The notes beneath the pieces are model-generated. The model ran no database searches. It was not told the origin of the DNA and saw only the letters and a program-made list of their open reading frames with translations. A stretch of 64,000 nucleotides of DNA from contig CP097899.1 in the NCBI GenBank assembly GCA_023639215.1, positions 565,501 through 629,500 of the forward strand, read 5' to 3'. Below, one piece after another: positions 1 through 7,713 of the stretch (positions are counted from its first letter, which is position 1; each line of letters begins with the position of its first letter). The position numbers and the translations under genes were made by a program. The stretch comes from Candidatus Pristimantibacillus lignocellulolyticus. Its GTDB lineage: Bacteria; Bacillota; Bacilli; Paenibacillales; Paenibacillaceae.

Positions 1-445
1 CTCCATTACGCAAAGCTCTACCTTCATAACCACCAATACTAGCTCGCATATTCGTACTATAACTATGAAGGACCGCTTGAATTTTTATTCCACCAGCGAT
101 AGCTATATATACTCTACATCCACTTTTATATTGACTAAAATTTATAACGGAATCTTTGTTTACAATGAAAGGTTGCCACATCGGTACTAATTGACCATTC
201 ATTGTTGCAGACATATCCCCACCGCATATGGCGATGAGATGATCAGCAGTCATCTTTAATGACGTGCCTGCCAACGTAAGTTCTAATACGGCTTTATGTT
301 CGTCATTACCAACTAAAATATTGGCAACTCGTGCTGCACCTTCATCCATCGCTCCATTATTATTGAGTCCAAACTTCTGATAACCATATCTACCTAAATC
401 TTGAATCGTAGTAAGCATGCCTGCTCTAATGACTTCAATACCCAC
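1..445 (-). CDS. pxpC: 5-oxoprolinase subunit C (biotin-dependent carboxyltransferase-like), partial
   Basis: With PxpA and PxpB this protein forms the ATP-dependent bacterial 5-oxoprolinase, which opens 5-oxoproline to glutamate in the cytoplasm. It is the KipA / biotin-dependent carboxyltransferase family. The visible N-terminus begins VGIEVIRAGMLTTIQDLGR, the typical opening of the family, followed by GAMDEGAARVANILVGND. I place the start at a GTG (443-445) behind AAGGGGG. The gene lies 18 bp downstream of pxpB and happens to be in the same reading frame, separated by the pxpB stop. The C-terminal half or more lies outside the window. Identification is firm from family motifs and from pxpB and pxpA next door. 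Confidence 0.93.
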   Translation of the reverse strand, partial: MGIEVIRAGMLTTIQDLGRYGYQKFGLNNNGAMDEGAARVANILVGNDEHKAVLELTLAGTSLKMTADHLIAICGGDMSATMNGQLVPMWQPFIVNKDSVINFSQYKSGCRVYIAIAGGIKIQAVLHSYSTNMRASIGGYEGRALRNG

Positions 446-463
446 GCACCGCACCCCCTTCAA

Positions 464-1192
464 TTATGTCCATTGCGATGTACTAATTTCTAGAAATTGT
501 TCTTCCGTAATTGGAATAAATTTGATCCAATCTCCCGCTTGCACTAATGTCGGCACATTATCGAGCGGATTGAACATTCTTAATGGCGTACGACCGATAA
601 TTCGCCATCCACCAGGTGTAGAAACTGGATAAATCCCCGTCTGTTCCCCCGCAATTCCAACACTGCCTGCTATTATTCGGGTTCTAGGAATTGCTTTGCG
701 AGGTGTCGCAATACGTTTGTCCATCCCACCTAAATACGGAAAACCTGGTGCAAAACCCAGCATATGTACAAGGTATGATTTACCACAATGTATGTGAACA
801 ACATCTTCCGTCGTCATATCGTTAAATCTTGCTACGTCAAATAAGTCAGGGCCATAGGCACCGCCATAACAAACAGGAATCTCAATAACTCTATGTTCCG
901 AATAATCAACTTCACTCTCTCTTTTCTCAAATCGTTCAATACATTGTTCTAATTGCCTTTGCATCGCTCGTGAGGCAGATTCAATGTTTCTGCTAGTTGC
1001 TTTCATAATGAGTGGATTATAGTGAACAGTTATCGAGCAATAAGCAGGTACGTATTCGATGACAGCATCTAACGGCTCACTTTCCAAATATTTTAATAAA
1101 TTCATAACTATATAGTGTGTCTGTTCGTTTATTTCATGCCCGAGTCGAATAATAACTGCCTTCTCCCCTAAAGGCAAAAGTGAATATTCCAT
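464..1192 (-). CDS. pxpB: 5-oxoprolinase subunit B (KipI-like)
   Basis: Subunit B of the 5-oxoprolinase complex, 242 aa, close to the B. subtilis KipI length of about 240. KipI is also known as an inhibitor of the sporulation kinase KinA, so a second role is possible but not shown here. The C-terminal cyclophilin-like half carries the family stretch HMLGFAPGFPYLGGMD and then TPGGWRIIGRTPL. The start is ATG at 1190-1192, seven bases after AAGGAGG; a longer reading frame upstream of it has no ribosome binding site. Downstream, pxpC starts after 18 bp. Upstream, the link to pxpA is interrupted by 646 bp holding three tandem repeats. Confidence 0.94.
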   Translation of the reverse strand: MEYSLLPLGEKAVIIRLGHEINEQTHYIVMNLLKYLESEPLDAVIEYVPAYCSITVHYNPLIMKATSRNIESASRAMQRQLEQCIERFEKRESEVDYSEHRVIEIPVCYGGAYGPDLFDVARFNDMTTEDVVHIHCGKSYLVHMLGFAPGFPYLGGMDKRIATPRKAIPRTRIIAGSVGIAGEQTGIYPVSTPGGWRIIGRTPLRMFNPLDNVPTLVQAGDWIKFIPITEEQFLEISTSQWT

Positions 1193-1838
1193 ATATAAGC
1201 CTCCTTCCCAACGATAATACAGCACCCAGCAACGTGTACAGTGAGTACACGAGCGGTCAATGCCCGTGCCCTAAGATTCCTCTTCAAATTTAGGTTCAAA
1301 ATGTGGGCGTTCAGAATCGAGAAGATGCACCACGGCGAAAACGAGTAGCACAGCGTACGTTTTGGGTACGTGAGCACACGCAGGCTTTCGATGGGTAGCA
1401 TATTCGATGTCGAATATGCTACCTCAGCTTAATCATCGTTATCAACGTCCACTATTTTGAACTTCCTCTTCAAATGTAGGTTCAAAATGTGGGCGTTTAG
1501 AATCGAGAAGATGCACCACGGCGAAAACGAGTAGCACAGCGTACGTTTTGGGTACGTGAGCACACGCAGGCTTTCGATGGGTAGCATATTCGATGTCGAA
1601 TATGCTACCTCAGCTTAATCATCGTTATCAACGTCCACTATTTTGAACTTCCTCTTCAAATGTAGGTTCAAAATGTGAGCGTTTAGAATCGAGAAGATGC
1701 TCCACGGCGAAAACGAGTAGCACAGCGTACGTTTTGGGTACGTGAGCACACGCAGGCTTTCGATGGGGAGCATCTTCGATGTCGAATATGCTACCTCAGC
1801 TTAATCATCGTTATCAACGTCCACTATTTTGAACTTCC
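1193..1838. repeat. three tandem 186-bp copies of a dispersed intergenic repeat
   Basis: Units start at 1279, 1465 and 1651 and are nearly identical. Each begins with TTCAAAATGTGGGCG-like sequence and ends CCACTATTTTGAAC, so the ends are inverted repeats of each other. Each unit also holds an internal palindrome: GTAGCATATTCGA and its complement around TG (the left arm is altered in copy 3). The 86 bp before the first unit (1193-1278) holds a smaller palindrome at 1233-1251 (CGTGTAC/GTACACG) that resembles part of the same unit. No gene was found. The array sits between pxpA and pxpB, genes that are usually adjacent. Shared landmarks place it in the same family as the copies at 42419-42776 and 52023-52119. 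Confidence 0.9.
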
Positions 1839-2597
1839 TTACACTGGATGAACGACTTCAATTCCTGCCTCGGACAACGCTTGCGATAGTTGAATCACAT
1901 GCTCTAGAGCATCTGGTGAATCACCATGTACACATATCGTATCTGCACGCATGTTCATTTCTTCGCCTGTTCTACTTTCAACTTTATGTTCAAGCACCAT
2001 ACGAATGACACGCTCTGCAGCGTATTTAGACTGTACAATTAGTGCTTGTTCATGTGATCTTGGCGTTAAGGAACCGTCCTTCTCATAATTACGATCAGCG
2101 AAAACTTCATTCAACGTACGAAGACCTGCTCTTGCACCAGCTTTAACAAGCTTGCTGCTTGATTGACCAACCAAATACACATCTCCATCAATACGGTATA
2201 CCGCTTCAGCGATAGCCTCGGCAATAGCAGTATTCTGATTCGCCATTTGATATAATGCCCCATGAGGCTTTACATGAGTAATCGAGGTTCCTTCCGCTTT
2301 CGCAAATGCCTGCAAAGCACCAATCTGATATAATACCAGTCCGTATATTTCTTCAGCACTTATATCCATTATACGTCGACCAAAGCCAGCCATATCTGGT
2401 AATCCTGGATGTGCTCCGATAGCAACACCATACTGAAGCGCTAGCTTTACCGTTTTGCGCATTGTCATTGGATCTCCAGCATGATACCCACATGCGATAT
2501 TCGTCGACGTAATATATTTCATTAATTCTTCGTCTTGTCCTAAATTATATATGCCAAAGTTTTCACCCATATCACAGTTTAAATCTACCTTATACAT
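1839..2597 (-). CDS. pxpA: 5-oxoprolinase subunit A (LamB/YcsF family)
   Basis: Subunit A of 5-oxoprolinase, 252 aa, the usual length for the LamB/YcsF family, which has a polysaccharide-deacetylase-like fold. The N-terminus VDLNCDMGENFG and the motifs NIACGYHAGDP and HVKPHGALYQ are diagnostic, as is the near-C-terminal ADTICVHGDSP. The start ATG follows AAGGTAAGGTG. Transcription runs toward pxpB and pxpC on the same strand, but the next gene starts 646 bp away across a tandem repeat array, so co-transcription is uncertain. The 233 bp upstream, toward the divergent VOC gene, is AT-rich and presumably holds both promoters, although no clear consensus was picked out. Confidence 0.95.
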   Translation of the reverse strand: MYKVDLNCDMGENFGIYNLGQDEELMKYITSTNIACGYHAGDPMTMRKTVKLALQYGVAIGAHPGLPDMAGFGRRIMDISAEEIYGLVLYQIGALQAFAKAEGTSITHVKPHGALYQMANQNTAIAEAIAEAVYRIDGDVYLVGQSSSKLVKAGARAGLRTLNEVFADRNYEKDGSLTPRSHEQALIVQSKYAAERVIRMVLEHKVESRTGEEMNMRADTICVHGDSPDALEHVIQLSQALSEAGIEVVHPV

Positions 2598-2866
2598 ATT
2601 TTCACCTTACCTTAATGTTAATTTTCCACTCTGAAATAAATACATACTATAGTTCTAATTTTGCTACTGAATAATAACGCTTTCAACTAATTCTATCAGA
2701 TTTTAAACCATTAGTTCACTATTATGTTCATGTCATCTACCTTCAAGTAACTTTATATGTAACTTAATAGGTATAGAATTCATATTAATTGTCATGATAA
2801 AATAACAATACGTATCGTTAGTCATTTATTGTGCTAGCATACATTACAATTAAAGGAGCAATCAAA

Positions 2867-3280
2867 ATGTCAGTAGATGTATATCTTAATTTCAATGGAA
2901 ATTGCCGTCAAGCTGTTGAATTTTATGCCAAAGTATTCAATCAAGAGATTACACAGTTAATGACTTTTGGGGAGATTCCTCAAGCTCCAGAAGAAGCAAA
3001 ACGCGAAGATATAAAAGATCTAATTATGCATGCTAGGTTACAAATTAGTGGAAGTAATGTCATGTTCTCTGATGTTTTCCCAAGTATGCCCTTCATCCAA
3101 GGGAATAACATCACACTTGCTATTGTGAGTACTGATCGTCAAGAAATCGAATCTGCCTATGAACAATTACAAGAAGGTGGATCTATCGGTATGGAGCTCC
3201 AAGAAACTTTTTGGAGTAAATGTTATGGCATGGTCACTGATAAATTCGGTATCCAATGGCAGTTAAGTCTAGGAGAATAA
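2867..3280 (+). CDS. VOC superfamily (PhnB/glyoxalase-like) protein
   Basis: A 137-aa cytoplasmic protein of the PhnB-like branch of the vicinal oxygen chelate superfamily. It starts MSVDVYLNFNGNCRQAVEFYAKVF and ends WSKCYGMVTDKFGIQWQLSL, both typical of this branch. These proteins are small dimers whose substrates are mostly unknown, and nothing here points to one. The start ATG (2867) has AAAGGAG upstream; an earlier in-frame methionine at 2831 has none. It stands alone, divergent from pxpA and convergent with the purine permease, with a shared terminator at 3311-3346. Confidence 0.88.
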   Translation: MSVDVYLNFNGNCRQAVEFYAKVFNQEITQLMTFGEIPQAPEEAKREDIKDLIMHARLQISGSNVMFSDVFPSMPFIQGNNITLAIVSTDRQEIESAYEQLQEGGSIGMELQETFWSKCYGMVTDKFGIQWQLSLGE

Positions 3281-3310
3281 TACGATAAACATAACTTCAT
3301 TTAAAATAAA

Positions 3311-3346
3311 AAAGAAGCAGCGCCGGCCAAGCGCTGCTTCTTTTTG
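3311..3346. terminator. bidirectional Rho-independent terminator
   Basis: An 11-bp perfect stem, AAGAAGCAGCG against CGCTGCTTCTT, with a 9-nt loop. It is flanked by an A run on the left and a T run on the right, so it can stop transcription from both sides. It lies between the convergent VOC and purine permease genes. Confidence 0.92.
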
Positions 3347-3355
3347 TTACATTAT

Positions 3356-4741
3356 TTATTCGCCGCCCATAAATACGTAGCGATAGATAATTAATAATGC
3401 AAGTACCCACATTAACCAGTGAACTTTATACTGACCTTTTTTCGCAAGGTTAGCAATTGTAGCAAGTACTACGTAGAACACGATACCGAAAGAGATACCG
3501 TTAGCAATACTGTAAGAGAAAGGCATGAACACGATAATGAAGAATGCAGGAATTGCATACACCATATCAGAGAAATCAATTTCTTTCACAGATTGCATCA
3601 TAAGTACGCCAACAATAATTAGTGCTGCAGAAGTTGCAGAACCTGGAACTAACATAACTACCGGTAAAATGAAAATTGAAAGCAAGAAGCAGATACCTGT
3701 CGTAACAGCTGTAAGTCCAGTACGGCCACCTTGCGCAATACCAGATGAGCTCTCAACGAAAGCTGTTACTGTACTTGTACCAAGAACAGCACCACCACTT
3801 ACGCCGATCGCGTCAACGAACATCGCTTTACCAACACGTTTTTTACCAGTTTCTTTATCTTTCATAATACCAGCACGAGTAGCTGTTCCAACTAATGTAC
3901 CGAATGTATCAAACATTTCTACGAATGTGAATGTAAGAATTACTGTTACTAAACCTACTTCAATGACACCAGCGAAGTCGAAGTCAGCAAAATGCATTTT
4001 GCTGAAGTCTGGCATCCAACTATTCGTTGATAAGATTGTATTAGCATCTACATTTCCTGTAATGATCGCAATGATTGTTGTAGCAACCATTCCCCATAGA
4101 ATAGCACCAGGAACTTTAATTACCATCATAATTCCTGTAATTAGTAATGCAATGATCGTAAAGACCATCGTTTCATTAGAGAAGCTACCAAGACCGATAA
4201 CCGTCTCGTTACCTGTAACTGGTGTAAAACTACCAGCCGTAATATCAGTAAAGCTTTCCACATTGATGGTCATCAAGCCGCTGCCCTTCATACCGATAAT
4301 CGTAATGAATAGACCGATACCAACAGTAATCGCATGCTTCAAACTATCAGGTACAGCATCAATTAACATTTGACGAATTTGCGTAATTGTTAAGATGATA
4401 AAGATAATACCTGAGATAAATACTGCCGTTAACCCCATTGCTGGTGTAATCGGCGTATCCGTGGCAGCCGAGGCAAGAATTACTGATGCGAAATAAGCAT
4501 TTAAACCCATACCTGGAGCAAGTGCAACTGGGAAGTTAATGAAAATCCCCATTGCAATAGTGAAAATACCTGCTGACAATGCAGTTGCTAGAAATACTCC
4601 TTGAACGTCCATACCAGCACTACCCAAAATCATTGGGTTAACTGCTAGAATATAAGCCATAGTCATGAAAGTCGTTAGACCTGCCATAATTTCAGTTCTT
4701 ACATTTGTTCCTAGTTCCTTTAATCGAAAGAAACGCTCCAT
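3356..4741 (-). CDS. pbuG: NCS2-family purine permease (PbuG/AzgA type, hypoxanthine/guanine)
   Basis: A 461-aa membrane transporter importing purine bases, with about 12-14 hydrophobic segments. The N-terminus MERFFRLKELGTNVRTEIMAG, NPMILGSAGMDVQGVFLATAL and APGMGLNAYF match the AzgA/PbuG branch. The start ATG at 4739-4741 follows GGGAGG; the 13 extra upstream codons of the open frame lack a site. The leader carries a guanine-type riboswitch and an intrinsic terminator, so expression should fall when guanine or hypoxanthine is plentiful. In B. subtilis pbuG follows guaA directly; here guaA lies about 29 kb away on the same strand. Guanine/hypoxanthine specificity is inferred from the riboswitch. 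PbuO or an adenine permease is the alternative. Confidence 0.9.
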   Translation of the reverse strand: MERFFRLKELGTNVRTEIMAGLTTFMTMAYILAVNPMILGSAGMDVQGVFLATALSAGIFTIAMGIFINFPVALAPGMGLNAYFASVILASAATDTPITPAMGLTAVFISGIIFIILTITQIRQMLIDAVPDSLKHAITVGIGLFITIIGMKGSGLMTINVESFTDITAGSFTPVTGNETVIGLGSFSNETMVFTIIALLITGIMMVIKVPGAILWGMVATTIIAIITGNVDANTILSTNSWMPDFSKMHFADFDFAGVIEVGLVTVILTFTFVEMFDTFGTLVGTATRAGIMKDKETGKKRVGKAMFVDAIGVSGGAVLGTSTVTAFVESSSGIAQGGRTGLTAVTTGICFLLSIFILPVVMLVPGSATSAALIIVGVLMMQSVKEIDFSDMVYAIPAFFIIVFMPFSYSIANGISFGIVFYVVLATIANLAKKGQYKVHWLMWVLALLIIYRYVFMGGE

Positions 4742-4777
4742 TTTGAATATAACCTCCCAAAATTGTGATGGAACAAG

Positions 4778-4827
4778 CAAAAAAGCCCATGAAGAAAATG
4801 CGTAAATCGCATTTCTCTAGGCTCTGC
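4778..4827 (-). terminator. riboswitch expression-platform terminator of pbuG
   Basis: On the minus strand, a GCCTAGAGAAATGCG-type left arm pairs with CGCATTTTCTTCATGGGC and is followed by six T residues. It lies between the purine aptamer and the pbuG ribosome binding site, where an OFF-switch terminator would be. A second hairpin at about 4836-4870 (GAAAG...CCACT/AGTGG...CTTTC) lies between aptamer and terminator. How the arms alternate with the aptamer P1 strand was not worked out. Confidence 0.88.
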
Positions 4828-4873
4828 AAAAAGGAAAGAAATATACCACTGGCCTAGTGGCTTTCTTTCACCC

Positions 4874-4937
4874 CTCGTAGCCTGATCATTTACGGTGATC
4901 TAGTAGAGACTCTCAAGCCAATTCTTGAGATTATACG
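4874..4937 (-). promoter_or_regulatory. purine (guanine-type) riboswitch aptamer
   Basis: Read on the minus strand it has the conserved pieces of the purine aptamer in order: CGTATAATC (P1 and J1/2), a P2 stem CTCAAG...CTTGAG, TCTCTAC (J2/3), CACCGTAAATG (P3 loop, as in B. subtilis xpt) and GGCTACGAG (J3/1 and P1 3' strand). The base equivalent to position 74 is C (GGCTACG), which specifies guanine/hypoxanthine rather than adenine. The leader from 4742 to 5105 holds nothing else that was recognised. Confidence 0.94.
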
Positions 4938-5105
4938 AAAGTATATGCTTTTGTTGTATTCCGTCTTTAATTTTATCGAGGTAGGCACATTTTTGTCAAT
5001 CATTTTACGAATGTTTTTCGATAAAAAGATAAAAACATTCGTTTTCCCTATCAAATTGAATAGATTCCCTCCCAAATGTGCCCAATTAATTATTTTCAAC
5101 AGAAA

Positions 5106-6209
5106 CTAAGATAAGAAAATGCTCGGAATTAAGGCAATCGCAAGAATACCGATAATTAATAACCAACTTAAAGGTCTTGCAAAATTCATAGTCCAACCTA
5201 CACCAAAGCGCTTCTCCACGAAGATTGCAGGATCTTTACTATTCCAATAGATAATTCCTGCTTTCCAGTATTGATCTTGGTCAGCAACTGATACATTACT
5301 TTTTCCATGCGAGTCGTTAAGCTTAATCCGTGATCCACCTTGACCAGTCTTTATACTTAGTACGATTGCTCCAAGCACAATAACTCCAACTACCGCAAAT
5401 ACGATTAGCATATTAGTATTGTTAGAAATATTAAGCAAGAAAGATAATTGGCCAAAGCACATCATCAATACAATTAAAAAACCAGTGATCGCTGTAAAGA
5501 TCGACCAAGAATAACGGAAACGAGGATTGCGTTCAACTGATCCTTCTGGATCTTTACTTTCAACTACTTGTTTGGCTTTAGCAATGGAAATGTGAGAGAA
5601 GATAAACACGACAATCATCGTTAGAGAAATACCAGATAGTCCTAGCACCGCTGATAAACTTTTCTCGACACTCCTTGTGACTTCACCATCAAAATTAAAC
5701 TGCATAGGAATGATCTCAGGAAATTTATCATAGTTCAATAAACTGTAAATTACTGTACCTACCACAAGTAGTAAATGTGGGATATACCATGCTAATGAGA
5801 TCGTCATTCGCTTATTATGGAAGCCCGTTTGTACAACAATCTTTTGAGTAGCAAGCTGCTCATCGTACCAACTTTGAGTTTGTTTCCACTTTTTAATCTG
5901 AACATGACTAACATAATAGAAAATGAAGCTAACAAGCATATATCCGAAAATGAAGCAAGAATAAGCTATAGCATAAAAAGATTCCTCTTGATTACTTTGT
6001 AAAAGCAATAGCAATGCCACAATTAATACTAAGCCAAGTGTAGTACATAGCGTAATATATGTTTTGATCTGCTTTTTAACGAACGGATCCTGCTTGATGC
6101 CTTCTGGTACAGTTACACCAAATGCCTCAACCTTCCTTGTAATTAGTGGGGTAATTGCCACAATTGCAATGATCGGTACAAACAGCGCTATTAATATCCA
6201 AAGTTCCAT
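5106..6209 (-). CDS. DUF1648/DUF5808 integral membrane protein
   Basis: A 367-aa polytopic membrane protein with about nine hydrophobic segments. A DUF1648-like segment in the middle (NYDKFPEIIPMQFNFDGEVTRS) resembles SdpI-type immunity/signal proteins, and the C-terminal motif YWKAGIIYWNSKDPAIFVEKRFG, close to the DUF5808 motif, is characteristic. The function of the family is unknown; relatives are often paired with small GntR regulators and suspected of envelope stress or antimicrobial peptide responses. The start ATG at 6207-6209 is nine bases after AAGGAG; 17 further upstream codons fall in a duplicated 33-bp stretch. It lies 114 bp downstream of the GntR gene on the same strand, probably in one operon. 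Confidence 0.85.
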   Translation of the reverse strand: MELWILIALFVPIIAIVAITPLITRKVEAFGVTVPEGIKQDPFVKKQIKTYITLCTTLGLVLIVALLLLLQSNQEESFYAIAYSCFIFGYMLVSFIFYYVSHVQIKKWKQTQSWYDEQLATQKIVVQTGFHNKRMTISLAWYIPHLLLVVGTVIYSLLNYDKFPEIIPMQFNFDGEVTRSVEKSLSAVLGLSGISLTMIVVFIFSHISIAKAKQVVESKDPEGSVERNPRFRYSWSIFTAITGFLIVLMMCFGQLSFLLNISNNTNMLIVFAVVGVIVLGAIVLSIKTGQGGSRIKLNDSHGKSNVSVADQDQYWKAGIIYWNSKDPAIFVEKRFGVGWTMNFARPLSWLLIIGILAIALIPSIFLS

Positions 6210-6221
6210 TCCATTCATCTC

Positions 6222-6318
6222 CTTCAACTTTTTATTACTTACTTGATACTCTTCTTGCATATAAAAAGTACGTCGGAAGCTTAAACTTCAACTTTTTATT
6301 ACTTACTCGATATTCTTC
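6222..6318. repeat. 33-bp direct repeat in the GntR-DUF1648 intergenic region
   Basis: The stretch CTTCAACTTTTTATTACTTA and its continuation occurs at 6222-6254 and again at 6286-6318, with about 31 of 33 positions identical and a spacing of 64 bp. The copy nearer the membrane protein gene supplies its ribosome binding site region. This looks like a local duplication of the leader. Confidence 0.85.
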
Positions 6319-6323
6319 AATAA

Positions 6324-6713
6324 CTAGCTACCATTAGGGAGCATCTCTTTGAACGTTATACCAACCAACTGCTCGAACTGATCAATCTCCATCCCTCTAG
6401 CAACTGCTTCTGCAACAAGAGGTCTCAATCGCTCCAGTAAGTTTTTCTTAAACTGTTCGTCAGCAATTGGCAGTGCATCAGGTTCAATGATGACACCTTG
6501 CTTGCGATTAATTTGAACATATCCATCTTGTTTCAATAAATGATACGCTTTGTTGACAGTATGCAAATTCACGCCCAAATCTACTGCTAAGGCTCGCACA
6601 GACGGTAAGCCTTCCCCTGGAATTAGTTCACCTTTCGCTATCCCTTCGATAATTTGCTGTGCAATCTGTGTATATATAGGTGTTTCAGATTGCATATCTA
6701 TGGCTAACAGCAT
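6324..6713 (-). CDS. GntR-family transcriptional regulator (YtrA subfamily)
   Basis: A 129-aa repressor-type regulator. The N-terminal winged helix is clear: SETPIYTQIAQQIIEGIAKGELIPGEGLPSVRALAVDLGVNLHTVNKAYHLLKQDGYV. The short C-terminal tail of about 50 residues, with no ligand-binding domain, is typical of the YtrA subfamily. The start ATG (6711-6713) is eight bases after AGGGGG; a GTG nine bases upstream overlaps the binding site. It is probably the first gene of an operon with the DUF1648 protein. A 43-bp palindrome overlapping its promoter is the likely autoregulatory operator. Subfamily assignment is firm; the signal is unknown. Confidence 0.93.
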   Translation of the reverse strand: MLLAIDMQSETPIYTQIAQQIIEGIAKGELIPGEGLPSVRALAVDLGVNLHTVNKAYHLLKQDGYVQINRKQGVIIEPDALPIADEQFKKNLLERLRPLVAEAVARGMEIDQFEQLVGITFKEMLPNGS

Positions 6714-6846
6714 GTTAATCACCCCCTACAACTTTTTGCAATCTCCGATATGCCACTACCTTGATAACGATATGTTATTCAAATGCAATATACTTTCACT
6801 TCAATGTCATTTAATTGATATAGAAATTTGAATTACTTCGTTTAAC

Positions 6847-6896
6847 AGTGTTCTATCTGTTATATATATAGTATAACACATAGAACACTTAGTCAA
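6847..6896 (-). promoter_or_regulatory. sigma-A promoter overlapped by a 43-bp palindromic operator
   Basis: On the minus strand TTGACT (6891-6896), a 17-bp spacer and TACTAT (6868-6873) form a good promoter for the GntR gene. The positions 6847-6889 are an inverted repeat with 18-bp arms (AGTGTTCTATCTGTTATA at 6847-6864 against its complement at 6872-6889) and one mismatched pair. It covers the spacer and the -10, as expected of an autorepressor site. Apart from this and the terminator at 6936-6977, the 279-bp gap 6714-6992 shows nothing else. Confidence 0.85.
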
Positions 6897-6935
6897 TATC
6901 ATCCAAAACATTTGGTCATTAGCCCAACAAATAAT

Positions 6936-6977
6936 AAAAAGAGCTTCTCAATGATTGATCATCATCGAAAAGCTTTT
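6936..6977 (-). terminator. Rho-independent terminator after the SLH remnant
   Basis: On the minus strand an AAAAGCTTTTC arm pairs with GAGAAGCTCTTTT, with an inner TGAT/ATCA pairing, then a T run. It lies just downstream of the SLH fragment at 6993-7208. Confidence 0.75.
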
Positions 6978-6992
6978 CCTTGAAATCAGTAC

Positions 6993-7208
6993 TTATTTAT
7001 TATTTAACATATTCAAAATAAGCGTAATTGCTTCTGCTCTTGTTGACGCAGCACTCGGATCATATTTATTGCCTGTTTTTCCTGAGACCAATCCTTTTTC
7101 TTGTAAAGATGCAATCGCATTTTTGGCCCATGATGGATTTGTAGCATCATCAGCAAATGATGTATAAGACGTGCTACCAGTTAATTCGAGAACTTTTGCA
7201 ACAATCAC
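6993..7208 (-). pseudogene. orphan SLH-domain fragment
   Basis: The 71-residue frame encodes the end of one SLH domain and one whole SLH domain: SFADDATNPSWAKNAIASLQ, then GLVSGKTGNKYDPSAASTRAEAITLILNML. SLH domains bind pyruvylated secondary cell-wall polymer and normally come in threes on exported proteins. Here there is no signal peptide and no other domain. AAGGAGGA lies directly against the only possible GTG start, too close for good initiation, and no in-frame ATG exists nearby. It is most simply the C-terminal remnant of a larger surface protein, still followed by its terminator. Confidence 0.65.
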
Positions 7209-7258
7209 TCCTCCTTCTTAAATTAAACTAGTAACTGACTATTTTCGCATATAAAATA

Positions 7259-7289
7259 GCCATCCGTAAGAATAATACTCTCGGATGGC
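7259..7289 (-). terminator. hairpin upstream of the SLH remnant, possible terminator
   Basis: An 8-bp perfect stem GCCATCCG/CGGATGGC with a 15-nt loop. On the minus strand it is followed by TATTTTAT. No intact gene precedes it except the short frame at 7340-7468, so it may be that gene's terminator or a leftover of a lost gene. Confidence 0.5.
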
Positions 7290-7339
7290 CAATTAACAGC
7301 GTATAACAATTCTATAACTTCTAGCTAACGCTTACTATT

Positions 7340-7468
7340 CTATATATTCAGTTTTCTTCTTTTACCTCTCCACAATTTAAACCAAATGTGATTCTCTTCA
7401 TCCTTAAAAAAGCTAATTCCAATCAGTTTAAGTGGTGTCCATATTTCTTTAAAATAATAGTACGGCAT
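7340..7468 (-). CDS. possible small protein or gene remnant, 42 aa
   Basis: A short frame from ATG (7466-7468) to TAG, too short for usual gene finders. The translation starts MPYYYFKEIWTPLKLIGISF and continues with a basic C-terminus (KLWRGKRRKLNI), rich in aromatic residues. The composition looks coding, but a GGAG lies about 14 bases upstream, further than usual, so it may be a true small protein or the tail of a decayed gene. Not recognised. A hairpin at 7259-7289 follows it. Confidence 0.3.
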   Translation of the reverse strand: MPYYYFKEIWTPLKLIGISFFKDEENHIWFKLWRGKRRKLNI

Positions 7469-7654
7469 TTGATGGCTTCACACTCCACATAAGACTAAAG
7501 TCACTTATCAACAATATTATTTAGGTATATCATACTATTCATCTATATAAAGCGCTACTATAGATTCACAACTATGTTCATAACTTAACTACAACTTTCA
7601 TTCGTAATTTCTAATAGTTACTGCTGTCATCATCTTGTCACGTGACAATTAGCA

Positions 7655-7693
7655 CAAAACACCCCTTCAATAACATCATGAAGGAGTGTTTTT
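7655..7693 (-). terminator. Rho-independent terminator of the DUF4363 gene
   Basis: On the minus strand AAACACTCCTTCA pairs with GAAGGGGTGTTTT across a 10-nt loop and ends in T residues, directly downstream of the lipoprotein gene. Confidence 0.88.
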
Positions 7694-7713
7694 TGAATGA
7701 AATGCTATATAGA

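Larger units (their letters stand above)
7209..7713. other. 505-bp gap with one hairpin and one short ORF
   Basis: Between the SLH remnant and the DUF4363 lipoprotein gene. It holds a hairpin at 7259-7289 (GCCATCCG/CGGATGGC), a 42-codon minus-strand frame at 7340-7468, and a terminator at 7655-7693. The rest is AT-rich with nothing recognised. Confidence 0.6.

Noticed and set aside
1279..1838. CRISPR array interpretation of the three tandem units.
   Set aside because: Units are 186 bp and nearly identical throughout, with no repeat-spacer alternation and no cas genes.
3525..4373. A 282-codon plus-strand open frame opposite the purine permease.
   Set aside because: Antisense to a conserved membrane transporter, no ribosome binding site and no family features.
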